A stretch of 64,000 nt of DNA from Isoetes taiwanensis. Taxonomy: Eukaryota; Streptophyta; Lycopodiopsida; Isoetales; Isoetaceae. The notes below the pieces were generated by a model. The model was given only the letters and a program-made list of their open reading frames with translations, searched no databases and was not told where the DNA came from. Position 1 is the first letter of the stretch; each line of letters begins with the position of its first letter. Below, piece after piece: positions 12,099 to 25,100 of this stretch. The position numbers and the translations under genes were made by a program. Where the stretch lies: contig JAJEKV010000033.1 of NCBI GenBank assembly GCA_021234155.1, positions 419,475 to 483,474 of the forward strand. Reading direction: 5' to 3'.

Positions 12099-13153
12099 AT
12101 AATGATATTGTTTCAGTCAAAGATGACCAAAACAATCTTATCCAGAGTCAACAAGGGATCCAGTCTTTCTTTGCACAAAAATATGAAGAGTTGTTTGATT
12201 TGCAGACTTATTCCCAGTCTGATCTCAAAGAATTCTTCAGCTCCCTCATATCTTGGTCCTATGACAGTTGACAATGGGCTTCTTATGGCTGTTCCACAAA
12301 AGCAAGAAATATTTCTTACTCTGAACTCAATGGCTTCTGGTAAGAGTCCAGGTCCTGATGGATTTCCTCCAGAAATACAATGTAAGATGACACCACAATC
12401 TTTATTCAAGGGGTTTGGGTTGCTGATAGTTTACATCCTGCTATCAATGCTAGTCTTATAGCTTTAGTTCCTAAGGTGGACAAACCTATAGATTTTTCTC
12501 CACCTTTTCCTGTCACGGCTTTTCCCCCAAACAACCCTATAGGGCGGGAAGGGGTTTTTTAACATACGCTTACTGCGCCTCTTGTTGGGTCCCATAGGCC
12601 AATTCGTCTCCGTGGATGATAAAAATTCCATTCTATTCTATTCTATTCTATTCTATTCTATTCTATTCTATTATTCTATTCTATTCTATTCTATTCTCGA
12701 TTGAGACCTATCTCCTTGACCAACACCGGTTATAAAATACTCACCAAACCACTTGGCATACAGCTCAAGCCCATGCTAGAAAAGATTATCAGCCCCCAAG
12801 AAGTGATTTCTTCCTTCCAGGAGCATTTCTGACAACTTTCCAAATGAAATTGTATGCTGCTCAAACTTGACTTCAAAAGGGCTTTTCATACTATCCACCG
12901 AGATTTCCTATACATGGCAATGGAGTTTCTTAGGTTCTCTCAGCAGGTAATAAATTTGATTTATGATTTCAACAAAGAGACTAGATCTGCAGTTTTGGTT
13001 AATGGTTCTCCCTCCCATTTTTCCCTTGTGTAAAAATAGACTCAGACAGGGTTGTCCTCTTGCTCCATATTTGTTTCTCATTGTAGCAGAAATGGCGACC
13101 AGAACTATCGTCAGCCTTCGGCAAGCAGGGCTAATCAAGTGTCTTCAGATGCC
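12099..13153 (+). mobile_element. LINE lineage B, RT domain fragment
   Basis: Plus-strand frames give the non-LTR RT series in order: LNSMASGKSPGPDGFP near 12,312-12,365, VPKVDKP near 12,465, RPISLTNTGYKI near 12,703-12,738, LKLDFKRAFHTIHRDF near 12,862-12,910, VLVNGSPSHF near 12,996, and RQGCPLAPYLFLIVAE near 13,047-13,095. The YADD box and everything downstream are missing because a long LINE-X copy replaces or interrupts the element from 13,154. A second LINE-X tail is inserted at 12,500-12,697. Stops and frame changes occur in each part, so it is inactive. The RQGCPLAPYLF version of motif B distinguishes it from LINE-X. Confidence 0.88.
12500..12697 (+). mobile_element. LINE-X 3' end inserted in LINE-B
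   Basis: It is a 198-bp 3' segment with the conserved block (GGGTCCCATAGGCCAATTCGT, split here as GGGTCCCATAGG and CCAATTCG), CTCCGTGGATGATAAAA and a long (ATTCT)n tail at 12,629-12,697. The host LINE-B reading frame is continuous if this piece is ignored: it stops at GATTTTTCT (12,491-12,499) and resumes at CGATTGAGA (12,698). The target itself ends in TTCT, matching the tail unit. Confidence 0.9.
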
Positions 13154-16100
13154 TAATAATAGGAATAGAATAGAATATGATTTTATCGTCCACGGAGACC
13201 AACTGGCCTATGGGACCCAAGTACAAAGAGAGAGCAGCAGGCATATTACTACCAGGATTAAAAAACCCCCGCCCCGAAGGGTTTTCGGAGGAAAAACCTT
13301 AGTAGCAATAAGGATGCTGACATACTGCACAGTTATATACATAATCACAAGTACAGCTGAGGTTAATGTCAGACAGGGGGGCATAACTGAGTCCGCGTAT
13401 CCATTACCTCCCGGAGGTACGATCCCAACAAGCCTACAGAGGCCATGCTCAGTAGCTCATGCAGGGCCTGATGGGGCACAACTAACCGAGCATACCGAGT
13501 CCGGATATGCTCGGTATCACGGACAGTTCGAGGGCGCGGACTTTCATCCTCAATGGCTACCGCTGACAACACCGGCTGCACTCCTCGCCCTCACGCTGCC
13601 CCCGAATCCATCTCCTTGTCTCACGCGGAGGTGGTGTCAACTGCAGGCAATTTGAGCACCACACCGCACTTTTTCATGGGTAGATGGGTGCGCAGGTGGT
13701 GTGGGCCCCTCGTGAGCATGTGGGATTAACCGGATGTCCATAATTTGCCACCTTTGACATGTGATGTGGCCTTCAGATCCCAAAAAGCTTGGCCATGAAG
13801 CAGCATCCAAGTACGCCAAGGCAGCGGGCTGCCCTTCGGCGGTATGCACTGGTCCACATGCGGTGTGCCTGCACATTCCATCGCGAGAACCACGGGCTTG
13901 CTTTGTCTTTCCAAAGAAGCTTTGAGTCATCATGGGCCCATCGCCATCGCCAAAGCAAGGTTGGGCAGCCGGGCTTCATCCATAGCCACCACCTTTTCGG
14001 AAGTAAATAATGTGACATTCCAAATAAGCAGCCCTCTCAGAATGGAAGGAAGCCTCGCCTCGAGCAAGATCCGATATGGGGACCGTGGGATTTCACTCCT
14101 GCCCGCCAAGAAGGCCTTCTCAGACTGCCTTCTAGATCGCTCCAAGTGGTGAGGGATATCACCGCCCCTACACTGCCGCCTCTATAGAGGAGGACGGCCC
14201 AACCAAGGCCGGAACGAAAGTGTGCCCCGGTGATCCCATGCATACCGCCTTTGTGACTATTGTTTTGTATTGTATACATGTATTTTCCACCAAGTAGCGA
14301 CCCAGAACCCGATGGATGCATCCCGCTGTGTGGTAGTAGAAAACTCAATGCCCAAATACTTATAAGATCAACCACCTCCACTACCCGCCTCGGTAAGTGA
14401 ATGAGGGAAGGCGTGGTGCCGGATGATGGGACCAAGAATCCCTCGCTCTTGGCTAAAGTTAACTCTCGCTGCTGAATTGGCGTAGTGTCCCATCTAGGTG
14501 GCGCTGTATGTCCTTCCGGGTATATATGCAGTAGGTCAAATACATCGCGATATATGAGTTGCCGATTATGCGGGTATCAACCGAAATTGCGTTTCGCCTA
14601 GCCATTCTTCTAGCCGGTCAATGTACGTCAAGAGCTGCCGATAGCAGAGGGTCCAAGCACCCCCAAAGTTACTAACAACGGGCTCTCGACAAAGGTGAGA
14701 CTACCGAGCAAGCCTCGTGATAGTCCAGATATAGCATTCCAAGTCCATCTGGGGTCCCTACCGCCTCACTGGTCTCCACAACTTATCCCGGTGTTAATCG
14801 GTGGTCAAAAGCCTTTTTGTAAATCCACAAAGCAACAAGATGTGTTCCGCTTGATTCAAGCTATCCTCTATGAATGTTCGCAGAGTGAAGATATAGTCAA
14901 TAAGTAGAATGCCGCATGAAGCCACAAGTGGAGAGCTTGCACTTCCATCCCTCAGCCCAAAGTGTCGGGCCGCCAAGAATCCCTGCTAGCAACTCTGGCA
15001 AAGACGTAACCGACCATATGAGTTGGCTATTGGGTCAGCGGGGGTCCCTCTCGCTTTGTATATGGGCACAACTCCCACCGTAGTCCAAAGGTGGGGAAGC
15101 CTTCTTGCAATGCCCTGAAGAGTGTCTGGAGAACCCAAGCACCATTGGGGCCCGACCCACTTGAGAAGCTCACCAAGATACCATCTAAATCTGCCTTCCC
15201 CGTTAGCTTAGGCGCCAGGTGCCCATTATGACATCCCTTCGCAACGACCAGGGCCTGCCTCAAGGAGGTACCGCCGCTCAAGCTTCCCATTGGGTCATAC
15301 TACCGCCGAAGTATCTCGCCCCATTGTTCCCGGGTAATATTTCCCGCGGTGGGTTGTGCCTTTACCAAGACCTTTCTCCGTAAGGCCCTAGGTGGCGGGT
15401 CTAGTAGACCAAACATTCAAGGTCGGTGCTCCACAAGATAATTGGCTTTCTTGGTCTTGAGGAAGGAGCGGTATTGACGGACGCCCATGGGGCTTAATGG
15501 TGGGTTCAGCACTTGGCATGAGCCATCGCCCTCCCGGCTATTCGCCATCGAACCACGGATTGCGGGGAAGGTGGTTGCAGCCCCCGTGGATCGCCGAGCG
15601 GGCTCTCCCAAAGCATCCGTCCCTACCCTCGAAGGGGAGCCGGTTCACCGGGCCGCTCACGTTGAAGTGGGGAGCCGCAGCGACTCCAGCTCATGCTCAA
15701 GCATCCTCGTGATAGACCGCCGTGATGATCATAGTCCGTGACACAACCGCGGGTACATGGGGTGTTGGGGCAATGGGTGCTCGGGTGGGTCGCCAATGTA
15801 TCTCGCAAGAACAGGGCCGATGGTCGAGTCTACTGGCCTCCCCCACTGGTCCCCACACCGGGCAGTGATCAAGTGTAGGCATTGCTCGCCCGCTAGCATC
15901 GCATCCACCACACCGGGTGCCGCCTGTCCCTCGCCGCCTACAAGTGAAGCGCCGAGGACGCACCGTATAGCCCCATTGCAAATGACCGTGTCAAAGATAC
16001 CGCCTAAAGCCAGTAGGGGCCATACCGCTATACGGTCACCGGGTCAAGCCATCCGATGCCCTTGGCCAAACCATCTCAAGGGTCCATTTGCAACACATCC

Positions 16101-16650
16101 TCGCCTAGAGGTGCTAATTTTGGGACCGCCTCAGGCGCCGCATTGAAATCTCCAAGCAACATGACCTTGCCTAATTGTTCAGACCGGGCCACAGATGTCA
16201 TCATATAGATCGACATAGGGCTCCGCCTCCCACATCCAAGTGTGGTGGTGCTGTCCGCGATGATGGGAAGTACCGGGCCACAAAGAAGAGGGTCACATGC
16301 CATCGCGACTCGTAATCTACTGTGCATAGCCCGCCCGCCTTTGCAATGTGGAGACCGATTGCTGGGCTAAGGTCATTCGTAGTAACATCGCAATTCCTCC
16401 GTATCCGCTTTCCGCGTGCACTCATTGAAGACGGAGTAGCTGTATCCCCGGTACCGGCAAATCGCAGCCCGTGACCAAAGATGTTCCCATGTTTCCATGA
16501 GGAAGATAAGGTCCATGTCCATGGCGATCGAATTGAGATCGTCCTCCTTCTCGGCCATGGGAAGCCACCTGCAATTCGGTGGATACCACTGGCAGGCACG
16601 ATCCCAGTTTTAGTGCATGTGCATCGGGCCACTTCAGTCCCGGCAGTAGT
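13154..16650 (-). mobile_element. LINE-X, long copy with endonuclease and reverse transcriptase
   Basis: Minus orientation; the 3' tail (AATAG repeats) is at 13,154-13,175. From the 5' side the minus strand encodes an APE-type endonuclease. Its start motif is DLIFLMETWE near 16,485-16,515, and the catalytic GDFNA motif is at 16,139-16,153. RT parts follow: a segment near 15,030-15,290 aligned to the upstream RT of the 48-50 kb copy, a RT motif with FTK.L/AFD-like residues near 14,800-14,850, and a C-terminal region (SIWALSFL..SGMHPS, LLYRG) near 14,050-14,420. Many frames are broken, so it is inactive. The 5' boundary is not seen directly; the DNA stays GC-rich to about 18.3 kb and could include ORF1 or 5' UTR. 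High GC and long antisense open frames are properties of this family. Confidence 0.85.
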
Positions 16651-18480
16651 GGTGGTCCTGTGGGGGAGCGGAAGATGTGGATGCCTGCGGCCGCTAGGGG
16701 CCCCCCCAGGGGACTCGAGGGGCCGAGGCCGCCCGATCCCCGTTTGGCTGCCCCAACTCCCCAGATCCTTTCCCCGACCAGCCCCCCGCTGCCTCCATGT
16801 TCCGCGCTAGCCCCCCCACTTTGGCCAGCTCATGCCTTCTGCCCTCACAGGCCGGGCCAAGTCCTGGTCAACGATAGAGTCGCCCCTTCAACTTCGCCCC
16901 GACCCAGATGGCCACCCGCCTGCACGCCTCAATCTGGAAGATGACCACCCGGGTGATCGTATGCCGTCAATTTAATGACGACCGGGCTTTACAATGGTCA
17001 CAAAGGGCCGGGAATAGCATCCGGCCCCAAGATCCGGTGGTCCGAGCTCCGGAAGTGAGATGTTCCTCCTCGACTCTCCGCCGCTCGACGACTACCACAT
17101 TGTGGCTCCCCGCCTGCTCCTAGAGTTCCTCGTGGGGCTGCACCAGGTGTTGGTTGAGGTGGGTGAGGCATAGGCCGCGGCCACGTGGTGGCGCCCCGCA
17201 TGATCCTCGATGTGTCCGGCAGTGAGATGTGTTCCGTGCTGACGCTCAGAGGCTGGGTGGGTTAAGGTTCATGGGTTAGTGTGTTCTTTTGCTGTAGGTT
17301 TCTGTTCTCCGTGGAGTTCCGGAGCTCAAATTTCTGCGACGCTGTCGCGTTCTTGCTACCTGCAATGGTGGAGTTGCTCATGTGTTTGGTGGTATGGAGT
17401 GCCCTGCCTGTCAGGCACCACCCTAAGCCCTAGCTCCTCGGCCCGCAACCCATTCAAGAGTTGCCGCCTGCTAGCTTTCCCAAAGTACGATTCTTGTTCC
17501 CACAAGGCGGCTTCTCAACCTCTCTCGATGATAAGGCTCGTGTTCTCGCGTCGCGTGGCTCTTGCCTCTCAACGCTCGATCCGGTGATGCCGTGGTTACG
17601 TAGTGTTCTCGCTTCTACCCGTTCGCCCCCGCTGGCCCATAGCCGCCAACATCACTGCCCATACGCCCCTCATGTGCAAGCTCCCCGCCGTATTGCCGCT
17701 TTCAACTTGTAGCAAGCGGTGCTATCATCCACGGCCGTGACGCGGGATCCCCCTCCACCCCGCGGATTCGGCCGCTTTTTCGCACCAATCACCCGCAACA
17801 TCCGATGTTGTTCTCCACCTCACGGAGGCCTGCAAGGGTAATCGCTGCCTCAACCCTCAGCCCGGATGCGGCTCCAAGGTTCGATCGGTGGATTGCCTGT
17901 GGCCCGGCCTTCGTCGGGTCGATCGGGCCTTGGCTCGGCCTCCCCTCTTCATGGAAGACGCCTCTTACCTCTGCCCGAGGCCTCTTTCCCCTTTTTGGTG
18001 GCCCCGCTTCATGGTCTTCCCTGCAGGGCTCGCGGGGTCAACCTAAGGGTTGGTGTGTTTGGCCTTCCGTGGATGGGTTGCCGGGGGTCCGAGGCTCACC
18101 AACCAAGTGTGGGTCCACACACGCGATCAGAAATCCGTGGGCTGGCCATGGCTTGGGGTATGACTTGGGCCATGGCAGTCAAACAGTGGTTTAGGTAGGC
18201 TATGTGGGCTTATCGTCCGGGCGTGGCTAGGTAGGCGTGGCAGGGTGGCCGTGGTCCGGCTAGGCAAGGCCAAGAGGCAGTTGGTTGGGCTATGGCAATG
18301 TGTAGATGTTGGAGCCTAGCTCAACATTAATTTGTATGCTCGGACTGCCCAAATTAGGGTTGGGAGCAAAGGGCTGAAAAGGGGCAAAAGGGAAAAGTGG
18401 CTAATAGACTCCCCGGATATCTAGTGTGTACCGGGTACCACCAAAACCCCAGCAATGTACGGAAAAGTGCAGCAGAAGTT
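16650..18480. other. GC-rich unassigned DNA, possibly LINE-X 5' region
   Basis: Several overlapping open frames exist on both strands (for example 17,805-18,198 and 17,866-18,198, plus). They lack recognisable domains and appear open only because the sequence is GC-rich. I saw no CCHC knuckle or RRM that would confirm a LINE ORF1. Confidence 0.35.
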
Positions 18481-18896
18481 TTCGCTTATCCGTAGAGGCA
18501 AGTGATGAGCAAGCTCAAAGCATATACTTCATCTTGAAGGCATTGGTCTATGTCTGATCATGAAGATATTTATTATCAGGCATCGTAACCCATTGAGCGC
18601 CGCTTGCCTTGAAAAGCACGACTTTGACCATCATCATTGAACTTGTCGGTCTTGTGTCGCCCAAATAGAAATCATGAATCACATATGCCATAGGTTGAAC
18701 CAAACAAAAATAAAGAATTACGAGTCATCACAAGTGAGAAGTCCATAGACCAAAGGAGCACAAAAAAGTTCCTTATCTTCAATAGAGAGATCAGGTCAAA
18801 TGGTGAGAAGATCGTTAATGCTGAGAGGCCCATTTAGTTTGCCATTAGCAGAATACCACTTAAGCATGAAAAGATGACATCTAGAGACCACATAAT

Positions 18897-20060
18897 TCAA
18901 ATAGCTTGTGGGTATTGGAAAGTTTCAGCTTGCTTAATGATGTGGAGCTGACGGGTGTAATCATTATGTAATCCCTGATATAGGGCCTGACTTGTATCTT
19001 GTTCAGATTTGAGAGCCTCACGGGTCTGAAGCAGAGCAACGTGTTTACTCTGAAGGCTTTCTTCCAGAGCCTAAACTTGAGTGGTAGTTGCCTGAAGATC
19101 ACATTGAACAACATCCGTGGAATCCATAGAGTCTTTGACGCCATTCATAAAATGCTCTTGAGAGTCTTGAAGTCTGAGAATGTATTCAGCAACAATTTGC
19201 TCATATCGAGCACGATGCACCGACGGAGGAGGAACAAGAGGAGGAAGCGCAATAACGGGTTGTGGAATGATGGGAGCAAAGGCGCTGGAGAAACTTGGCG
19301 GAGTGGGAATTTTTAACTTGTGTTGTCTAAGAGGAAGGAACATTTACGATGGGACAACGGCGTGGTTCTTATTGGCGTGGGGATGGTTGTGCTTCAAGAT
19401 GTGTATGGGAACTTTCTCCTTGGAGTTCCCTGATGGCAGAATGACTGATGGCTGATGACTGGAGGCAGCACAAGTGGCTTCAAGATTGGTGGGGGGCAGG
19501 TGAATGGGTTCTGGAAGGCAAGTGGGTTGATGATTACGAAAATGGACACCCATAGTCGATTCTAGGCCGAACTGGAGATCGGCGCCGACGATCAACTTCA
19601 TGGAGGAGGCTGAAACAAGATTTGAGGCCAATCAATGAAACCGGTGGAGTAGATGGCAGCAATGGCATGTGGAAGAAGTATTTGTTAATGTGGGTGTTCT
19701 TGATGGAATAACCATAAAAACTGACAAAGGCTTCATGGGGCTTTGCAATATTTGTGAGCTTGTGAGTGGTACGTGATATGGTGTTTGGCCATAGATTGTG
19801 ACATCATGATCCCAAAGCATCCCAATTCAAAGAAGGAGTGCATTTAGGTAACTAAAATACTCCGAGCAAAAAAGATTCGATTGAGAGTGATGCGATTTTG
19901 ATCCACCATTGTCCGATAACCTACATCGGGTTTTGACAAGATGAACAATAAACCCACGGAGTTGGGTTGATTAGGAACATGGAGTTCTTGTTTGGAAAAT
20001 TGAGCAACCCGCCCTTTCCGCCTACGATTTGTGCCTTCAAAAGGAGAAATAATGATTCGT
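18897..20060 (-). pseudogene. Decayed unrecognised ORF with C-terminal coiled coil (transposon-like)
   Basis: One minus-strand frame runs from 19,820 to 18,897 and is interrupted only by three stops (19,632-19,634, 19,344-19,346, 19,071-19,073). Its natural stop is TGA at 18,897-18,899. Domains in order: WDHDVTIYGQTPYHVPLTS, a Ser/His/Pro-rich middle, a proline-rich stretch (PPLVPPPS), then about 85 residues with heptad character (QALEESLQSKHVALLQTR, ALKSEQDTSQALYQGL) predicted to be coiled coil. Upstream, in another frame near 19,860-20,050, NRRRKGRVAQFSKQELHVPN and MVDQNRITLNRIFF look like the continuation. I do not recognise the family. A gag-like or unknown transposon protein is the most likely identity, as nothing host-like is seen. 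Confidence 0.5.
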
Positions 20061-20939
20061 CGAGAAAAATAACAGGGAGAGTGAAGGATCTATCGCTATT
20101 GGGGCCCGGAGAGTAGGAAGCTTGGGAGAGACAAGCACCATGGTGATCGCTCCGGAGAAAGGGGAAGCGGAAGACGGAGAGCTAAGGAGTTACAAAAGCA
20201 TTTTAGAGCCGCGGTCCGCTCGGGAAGATTTTCATAGGTAGCCGATAGTGGAATCCGGAATCGCTGATTTGATTGATGGCAAGTAGAGATGAAGGAAGCT
20301 TTGGAAGACAAAATTTTTGGTTAAGTCCTAGTGGAACTAAGAGTAAATCAAAGGTGGAGATGAACGGGAGTGAACGGTCCGATGGAACGCCGCGGATGAG
20401 GCAATGAATAATGATGTGGGAGGGTCGCGGGTATTAAAGGAGAATAATTAAGAGGGGCAACTCGAGAATCGAACGCTTTAAAGAAAGGTAGTGGCGCAGA
20501 CAATAGTGCCTAGAGATGGTACCATGACGTAGATTTGCGATGATAGCGTAATCTTGAATTAGAATGTGCCTTGCATGCGCACACGCCGCCAGTAAAATGG
20601 GCCACGATGACAACCCTGAGACAAGAGGGACTATATAAGGCGGGCAAGGTTCGAGAGGAGAACACTAATTTGTAGACGATGGATATGCCCGTGACTATGC
20701 CGAAGAACCGCAGAACGCAGTGGATTACCTCCGCAAGATGACCGATTTTTTGATCTCCGGAAGTTGAAGAACCGAGGGATCGAATGGACGGTTATCGAAA
20801 GGCTACGGCAATAATCTTGACCGGATGACAAACTGGGTAGGATGTGGTTCCAGCGATCTTCGCTTGGGACCCGGGAAAAGGCTCTACTTGATCCCGCTAC
20901 CTGGTCGCTACCACCGGCAGTAGCCAGTGTTAAAGTTTA

Positions 20940-21260
20940 GGATTTTGTATATAGGCGGTGGGCGAGGCTAATTTTGTGTGTGATCCGCTACTTTTTAATA
21001 TAAACTAGAACGCGTTCCGACGCATGATCTGCATTAGTCGCGTGGATATGTAAAAAGCATTTGTGCGTTAGTTGTGGTTGTGTCGTGAGCGCGCGTAATG
21101 CATCCAAGGCAATATATGTTTAGGTGCAATAGACACATATAGATAGTGAACAAACTCTATGTTTAAAGTGTACATATAATATGAAGTTCAAAACAAAATC
21201 TTAAATAAATATACCGGGTGTACATGCAAGCACAAAACTTTTTAAACAAATAGAGGTTAT
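20940..21260. other. Spacer, nothing recognised
   Basis: No coding signal, RNA motif or repeat structure is apparent. Confidence 0.45.
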
Positions 21261-21274
21261 GTCCCGCCTCACTG

Positions 21275-21775
21275 GTCTCAATGGATCCACATCATGAAGA
21301 ACATGTTCCAAAGTTTTAGGAACGTCATCGACTCGGTGTGAAGCTCATTTGCAAAAGCTAACCGGTATGAAGCTCCTTAAAATTCGTGTCTATGGTGGCG
21401 AACATGAATGTGTAAACATGCTCGATATCATGTCCCACACGCCGACTCAAGTTTACTGGAAACTTGGAAAGCTCATAATCATCAACTGCGTCATGTGAGA
21501 TCGATGCCCAAGCCCTGTTTTCCATCATAAACACCAATGCATGTGATGCCTCCTTACCTGAACCAATTTCCCCTACATGTTATCTTTTGCATGTACATCG
21601 TGCAATGCCGGAAGATGCAACTCCGAGAGCAATCCACCCCTTGCACATACATATGCGAGGAGAGTGTTATATAGATTTGTCTTCGGTTCCTTAGGGCCAT
21701 TCACAATGAAGACCTCCCCACCAGTCTTGTCGATCACATGATTGAGAACAACATCATTAATGGGTTTGTAGGTGA
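21275..21775 (-). pseudogene. PIF1/Helitron-type helicase relic
   Basis: The minus strand at 21,775-21,590 reads NDVVLNHVIDKTGG, then VFIVNGPKEPKTNLYNTLLA and YVCARGG. This matches the region around the Walker A motif of PIF1-like helicases, as carried by Helitrons, where the family has GPGGTGKT. Here the P-loop is destroyed (GPKEPKT), so ATP binding would be lost. A second open stretch of about 70 codons follows in another frame (SHALVFMMENRAWASISHD, DYELSKFPVNLSRRVGHDIE) and ends at a TAG near 21,372. I do not recognise that part; it could be captured DNA or more of the helicase. Confidence 0.5.
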
Positions 21776-21814
21776 AAAAAAAATTGTAAATATAACCGTA
21801 TCTAGATGTAGTGG

Positions 21815-22165
21815 ACCGACAAAGTGTAAAAGAGGCTAGGAATGCCTAATATTAGTTATAGATGCATGCAAATGGTAGGAACAATGGGTTTTTTGCAATT
21901 GAGTGGATAACGTAATAACTGCATAAAGAATTACATCTTACTATTTCCTTCGCAAAAAAATTACAACACAGGGTTTGTAGATGCAAAAGAATTTGTAAAG
22001 GTGATTGCGTTCTTAATAAACTGCCAAAGTGGGTTAGGGATGCCAGATATTAGCCATGGTTACGTGGAATGGCTCGGAATGATGGAATGTATAGTGTGAA
22101 ATTGGATGCATAGAAGTAATGAACTGCATATAGAATTACATCTTACCATTTTCCATGGCTGGCTT
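21815..22165. repeat. Diverged direct duplication
   Basis: A unit containing GGGATGCC or GGAATGCC, ATATTAG, then AACTGCATA and AGAATTACATCTTAC is present at about 21,825-21,950 and again at about 22,030-22,160. It is imperfect and has no coding content. Confidence 0.5.
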
Positions 22166-22169
22166 CACT

Positions 22170-25100
22170 TCTTCTGTTTTGAGACATTTATGTTCATGCT
22201 AGATTTATTTCCAATTCATAAATGTCGCTATAAAACATTGGTTCCAACGCGCAAAACTACCTTATCACATGGACATCATGGTTCAGGAACATTGAGCATA
22301 TCTAGTTAGGGCATGCATAGCACAAGATGACTTGTTGATCTTTTTATAGGCCTCATTCAAATACATTAGGCTTCTATATGAGCATAGGAAGGAGGCTCAT
22401 TCAAGGCTAACTATAGCATCATGGTAGACTAAAAGTCTGACATCCTTCAATGAAACAATAATAATATTTTCTTATGGCGTGTTAAATTGTGGTGGTTGCA
22501 CCTAATTCAAAAAAAATTGGGTACTCTATTTGGGTCGTTACAGTAGTGTAGTTGTTCTAATTTAGAATGTTTCTGCATATACTTATTACTCCATGTTATC
22601 TCAATTCAAAATCTTCATAGAAGTGTTATTTGCAACCTTGATATTGCATCCATAATTTTCGTTACATCAACCATTTATTCTATTACGTAGAAAAAAATCA
22701 TAGAAGTTTTGTAGTATACTATAAAAACATGAAAGGAAATTTCATATCTATCCAGTTGTATTTAGAAGTTATATCTTGGGGAGTTGTCCCACTGCGGTTC
22801 AATATAAGAATTTGAACCACCATGCAATCTAAATATAATATTGAACAATAGATCCTCATCAACAACATCTATCTTTGACTACAAAAGATCCCTAAAATGT
22901 ATGTCCCCATGTTTTGCTTATCTCTTGCAATGCAACATCCACCTGCACTGGGCCCACCAAGAACAATTTAAGAATGGCACATGCCTCCACAAAAACCTAC
23001 CAACATAAAAGCATCCAAATATTGCGAAGGATTTCGTGCAGATTTACACACAACTATGGATGCAACCTTACAAAGCTTTACCAAAAAATACTCCCCCTTG
23101 CAAATGGTAAAGAATAGAAAATATTAAATCCTAAAAATGTGACAATTCAAAATATCAAATAAGACAATTCAAAATATCGAATAAGACTATGCATTCATGT
23201 AAGGCCTATAGAAATGTTGCAGCTCACTGGCCTGACCAAATGTATGGTCCTACATAAGTATTAGATGCATCATAACAATTCAAGAGGGAGCTTTTATTGT
23301 TCAAACATGCAGATGAAAAAAGCAGTTTGCGCAATTTGTTTTTGTAGTCACTACAATAATATAACGGTGAACAACAGCTATAAAGAACTGCCCTACCATA
23401 CAATGCGCAATTTCTTTTCACATGCTCCTCACAAATTGCCCGAGAAAATGGCTTCCTTTGCACATGATAACAAAAGTTCAAAAAATAGATTATGGAATTC
23501 AGCGGATGTCAGGTTATAGTCAAATAGAAATGAACTACAATCATAGCCTGCACATAATGGCCAGGACAATAAAAGCTTTGCATTCTCATAGATTACTGTG
23601 CTTTTAGAGGTCAATGCTTCGCCTCTGGAAGGACACCATTCCACATACCAAACCAAGTGTTGTCTTGTCCTTATTCATAGCAGCAGACTATAGCAGACAC
23701 ACCAAACACCATGTTGGTCATGTGCAAAAACCATTAATAAGTATCTCTTATATCAATATGTTAAAAAGGGGTTGTTAAATAGCAAAATCGATCTGTCTCA
23801 TGCCCTCTCAGTGTCTATCCCTCGCAAAATTGTACTTCAAAAGTCAAAGAACTCTGCTGATTCCATGCAATCATAGTTGCAGATTCCTTGATTTACTATA
23901 GAAGTTGTAATCTCACTAAATGGCCACAAATCCCATGAAACCGGAGTTATTTTGCAAACCTCTAACAAATGCCCTTCTAAAATCGAGAACAATCTAAATT
24001 GAGCTCTAAAGCTACAAACAATAGAAATAGAAGCGTAGTAGAATGTGTGATTTACCATGTAATATGTTTAAGCTCCAAAAGTAGCACACAAAGCTTGCTT
24101 TAAAGACACGCATGTTAGAAGAACACACATTAGAAACAAAGCAAAGGATGATTTGAGTACAAAATCTCATGTTCTTTGCAAACTATGCATATTATTATGG
24201 TGCGGGAGATTACGGTCCCTCTATGGTCACCACTTTGAGAACATGGTTTTAACTTGGATTGGCGTCTAATTAAGATTCTGGCTAGATTTGGTACAATGTT
24301 GCATTCTTTAGCTTTTCTAAACATCACTACAAAGGAATACAAAGCTGATTCTAGTAATAAAGGTTGAAGGCCGACACATAAACCTAATCATTACATAGAT
24401 CTAGACCCAATTCTAGGAGTCTGCGAGCTTAACCCTCTTTGGCTTTAATTAAATCAGCAATTTTCAAACCATCAACTTGTTCATAGTTGTTGGTGCATAA
24501 GGCAAAACAACTCTTGCTTCCTAAAATTTTGCCCGGTGATTCGTAGTACAACACCGGTGTGAATGCGGCCGTTGCTTTCGAGCAGGAGGACCCACCAAGA
24601 ATGGGGCGAATCATACATATAAGCGATAGCAAAGATTAAACCAAAAAGCATTGCCAATAACTCTCCACGGTCATATCTGGCTGCTTGCTCTTGGTTGGAA
24701 ACCCTTCAGGCCATCACCCTGGCCAACACCCTGTAGCTAAGAGCCTAACATAAAAGAATATGCCATTAAAAAGGATAAAAAGCAAAACATACCATTCACT
24801 GCAAGGTGCATCCGAATAGGAACTGGAATTCATTGGCCCAAGATCATCTACCTCTGATGCCCTGCGTCTACAGTGCCCAGATTAGAGCAAAATAGGTTGT
24901 GGAAAACCCATGAAACCGGTTTCCATAGAAACTTCGAGGATGCTTGGTTTCGGGGAACCCAAAAACATGATGTTGGCACCTCAAACGGCCACAAAAGAGC
25001 AGCAAAATGACATAAGAAAAAAAAATTTTGGCACATTGAACCATTTCAACCCTAAGCATTCTAAAAAACCATTCAGACTCTAAAACCTTTCGTGGATTCA

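Noticed and set aside
15757-16944. Several long plus-strand frames (up to 143 codons on either strand)
   Set aside because: They are antisense or alternative-frame shadows of the GC-rich LINE-X endonuclease/RT region.
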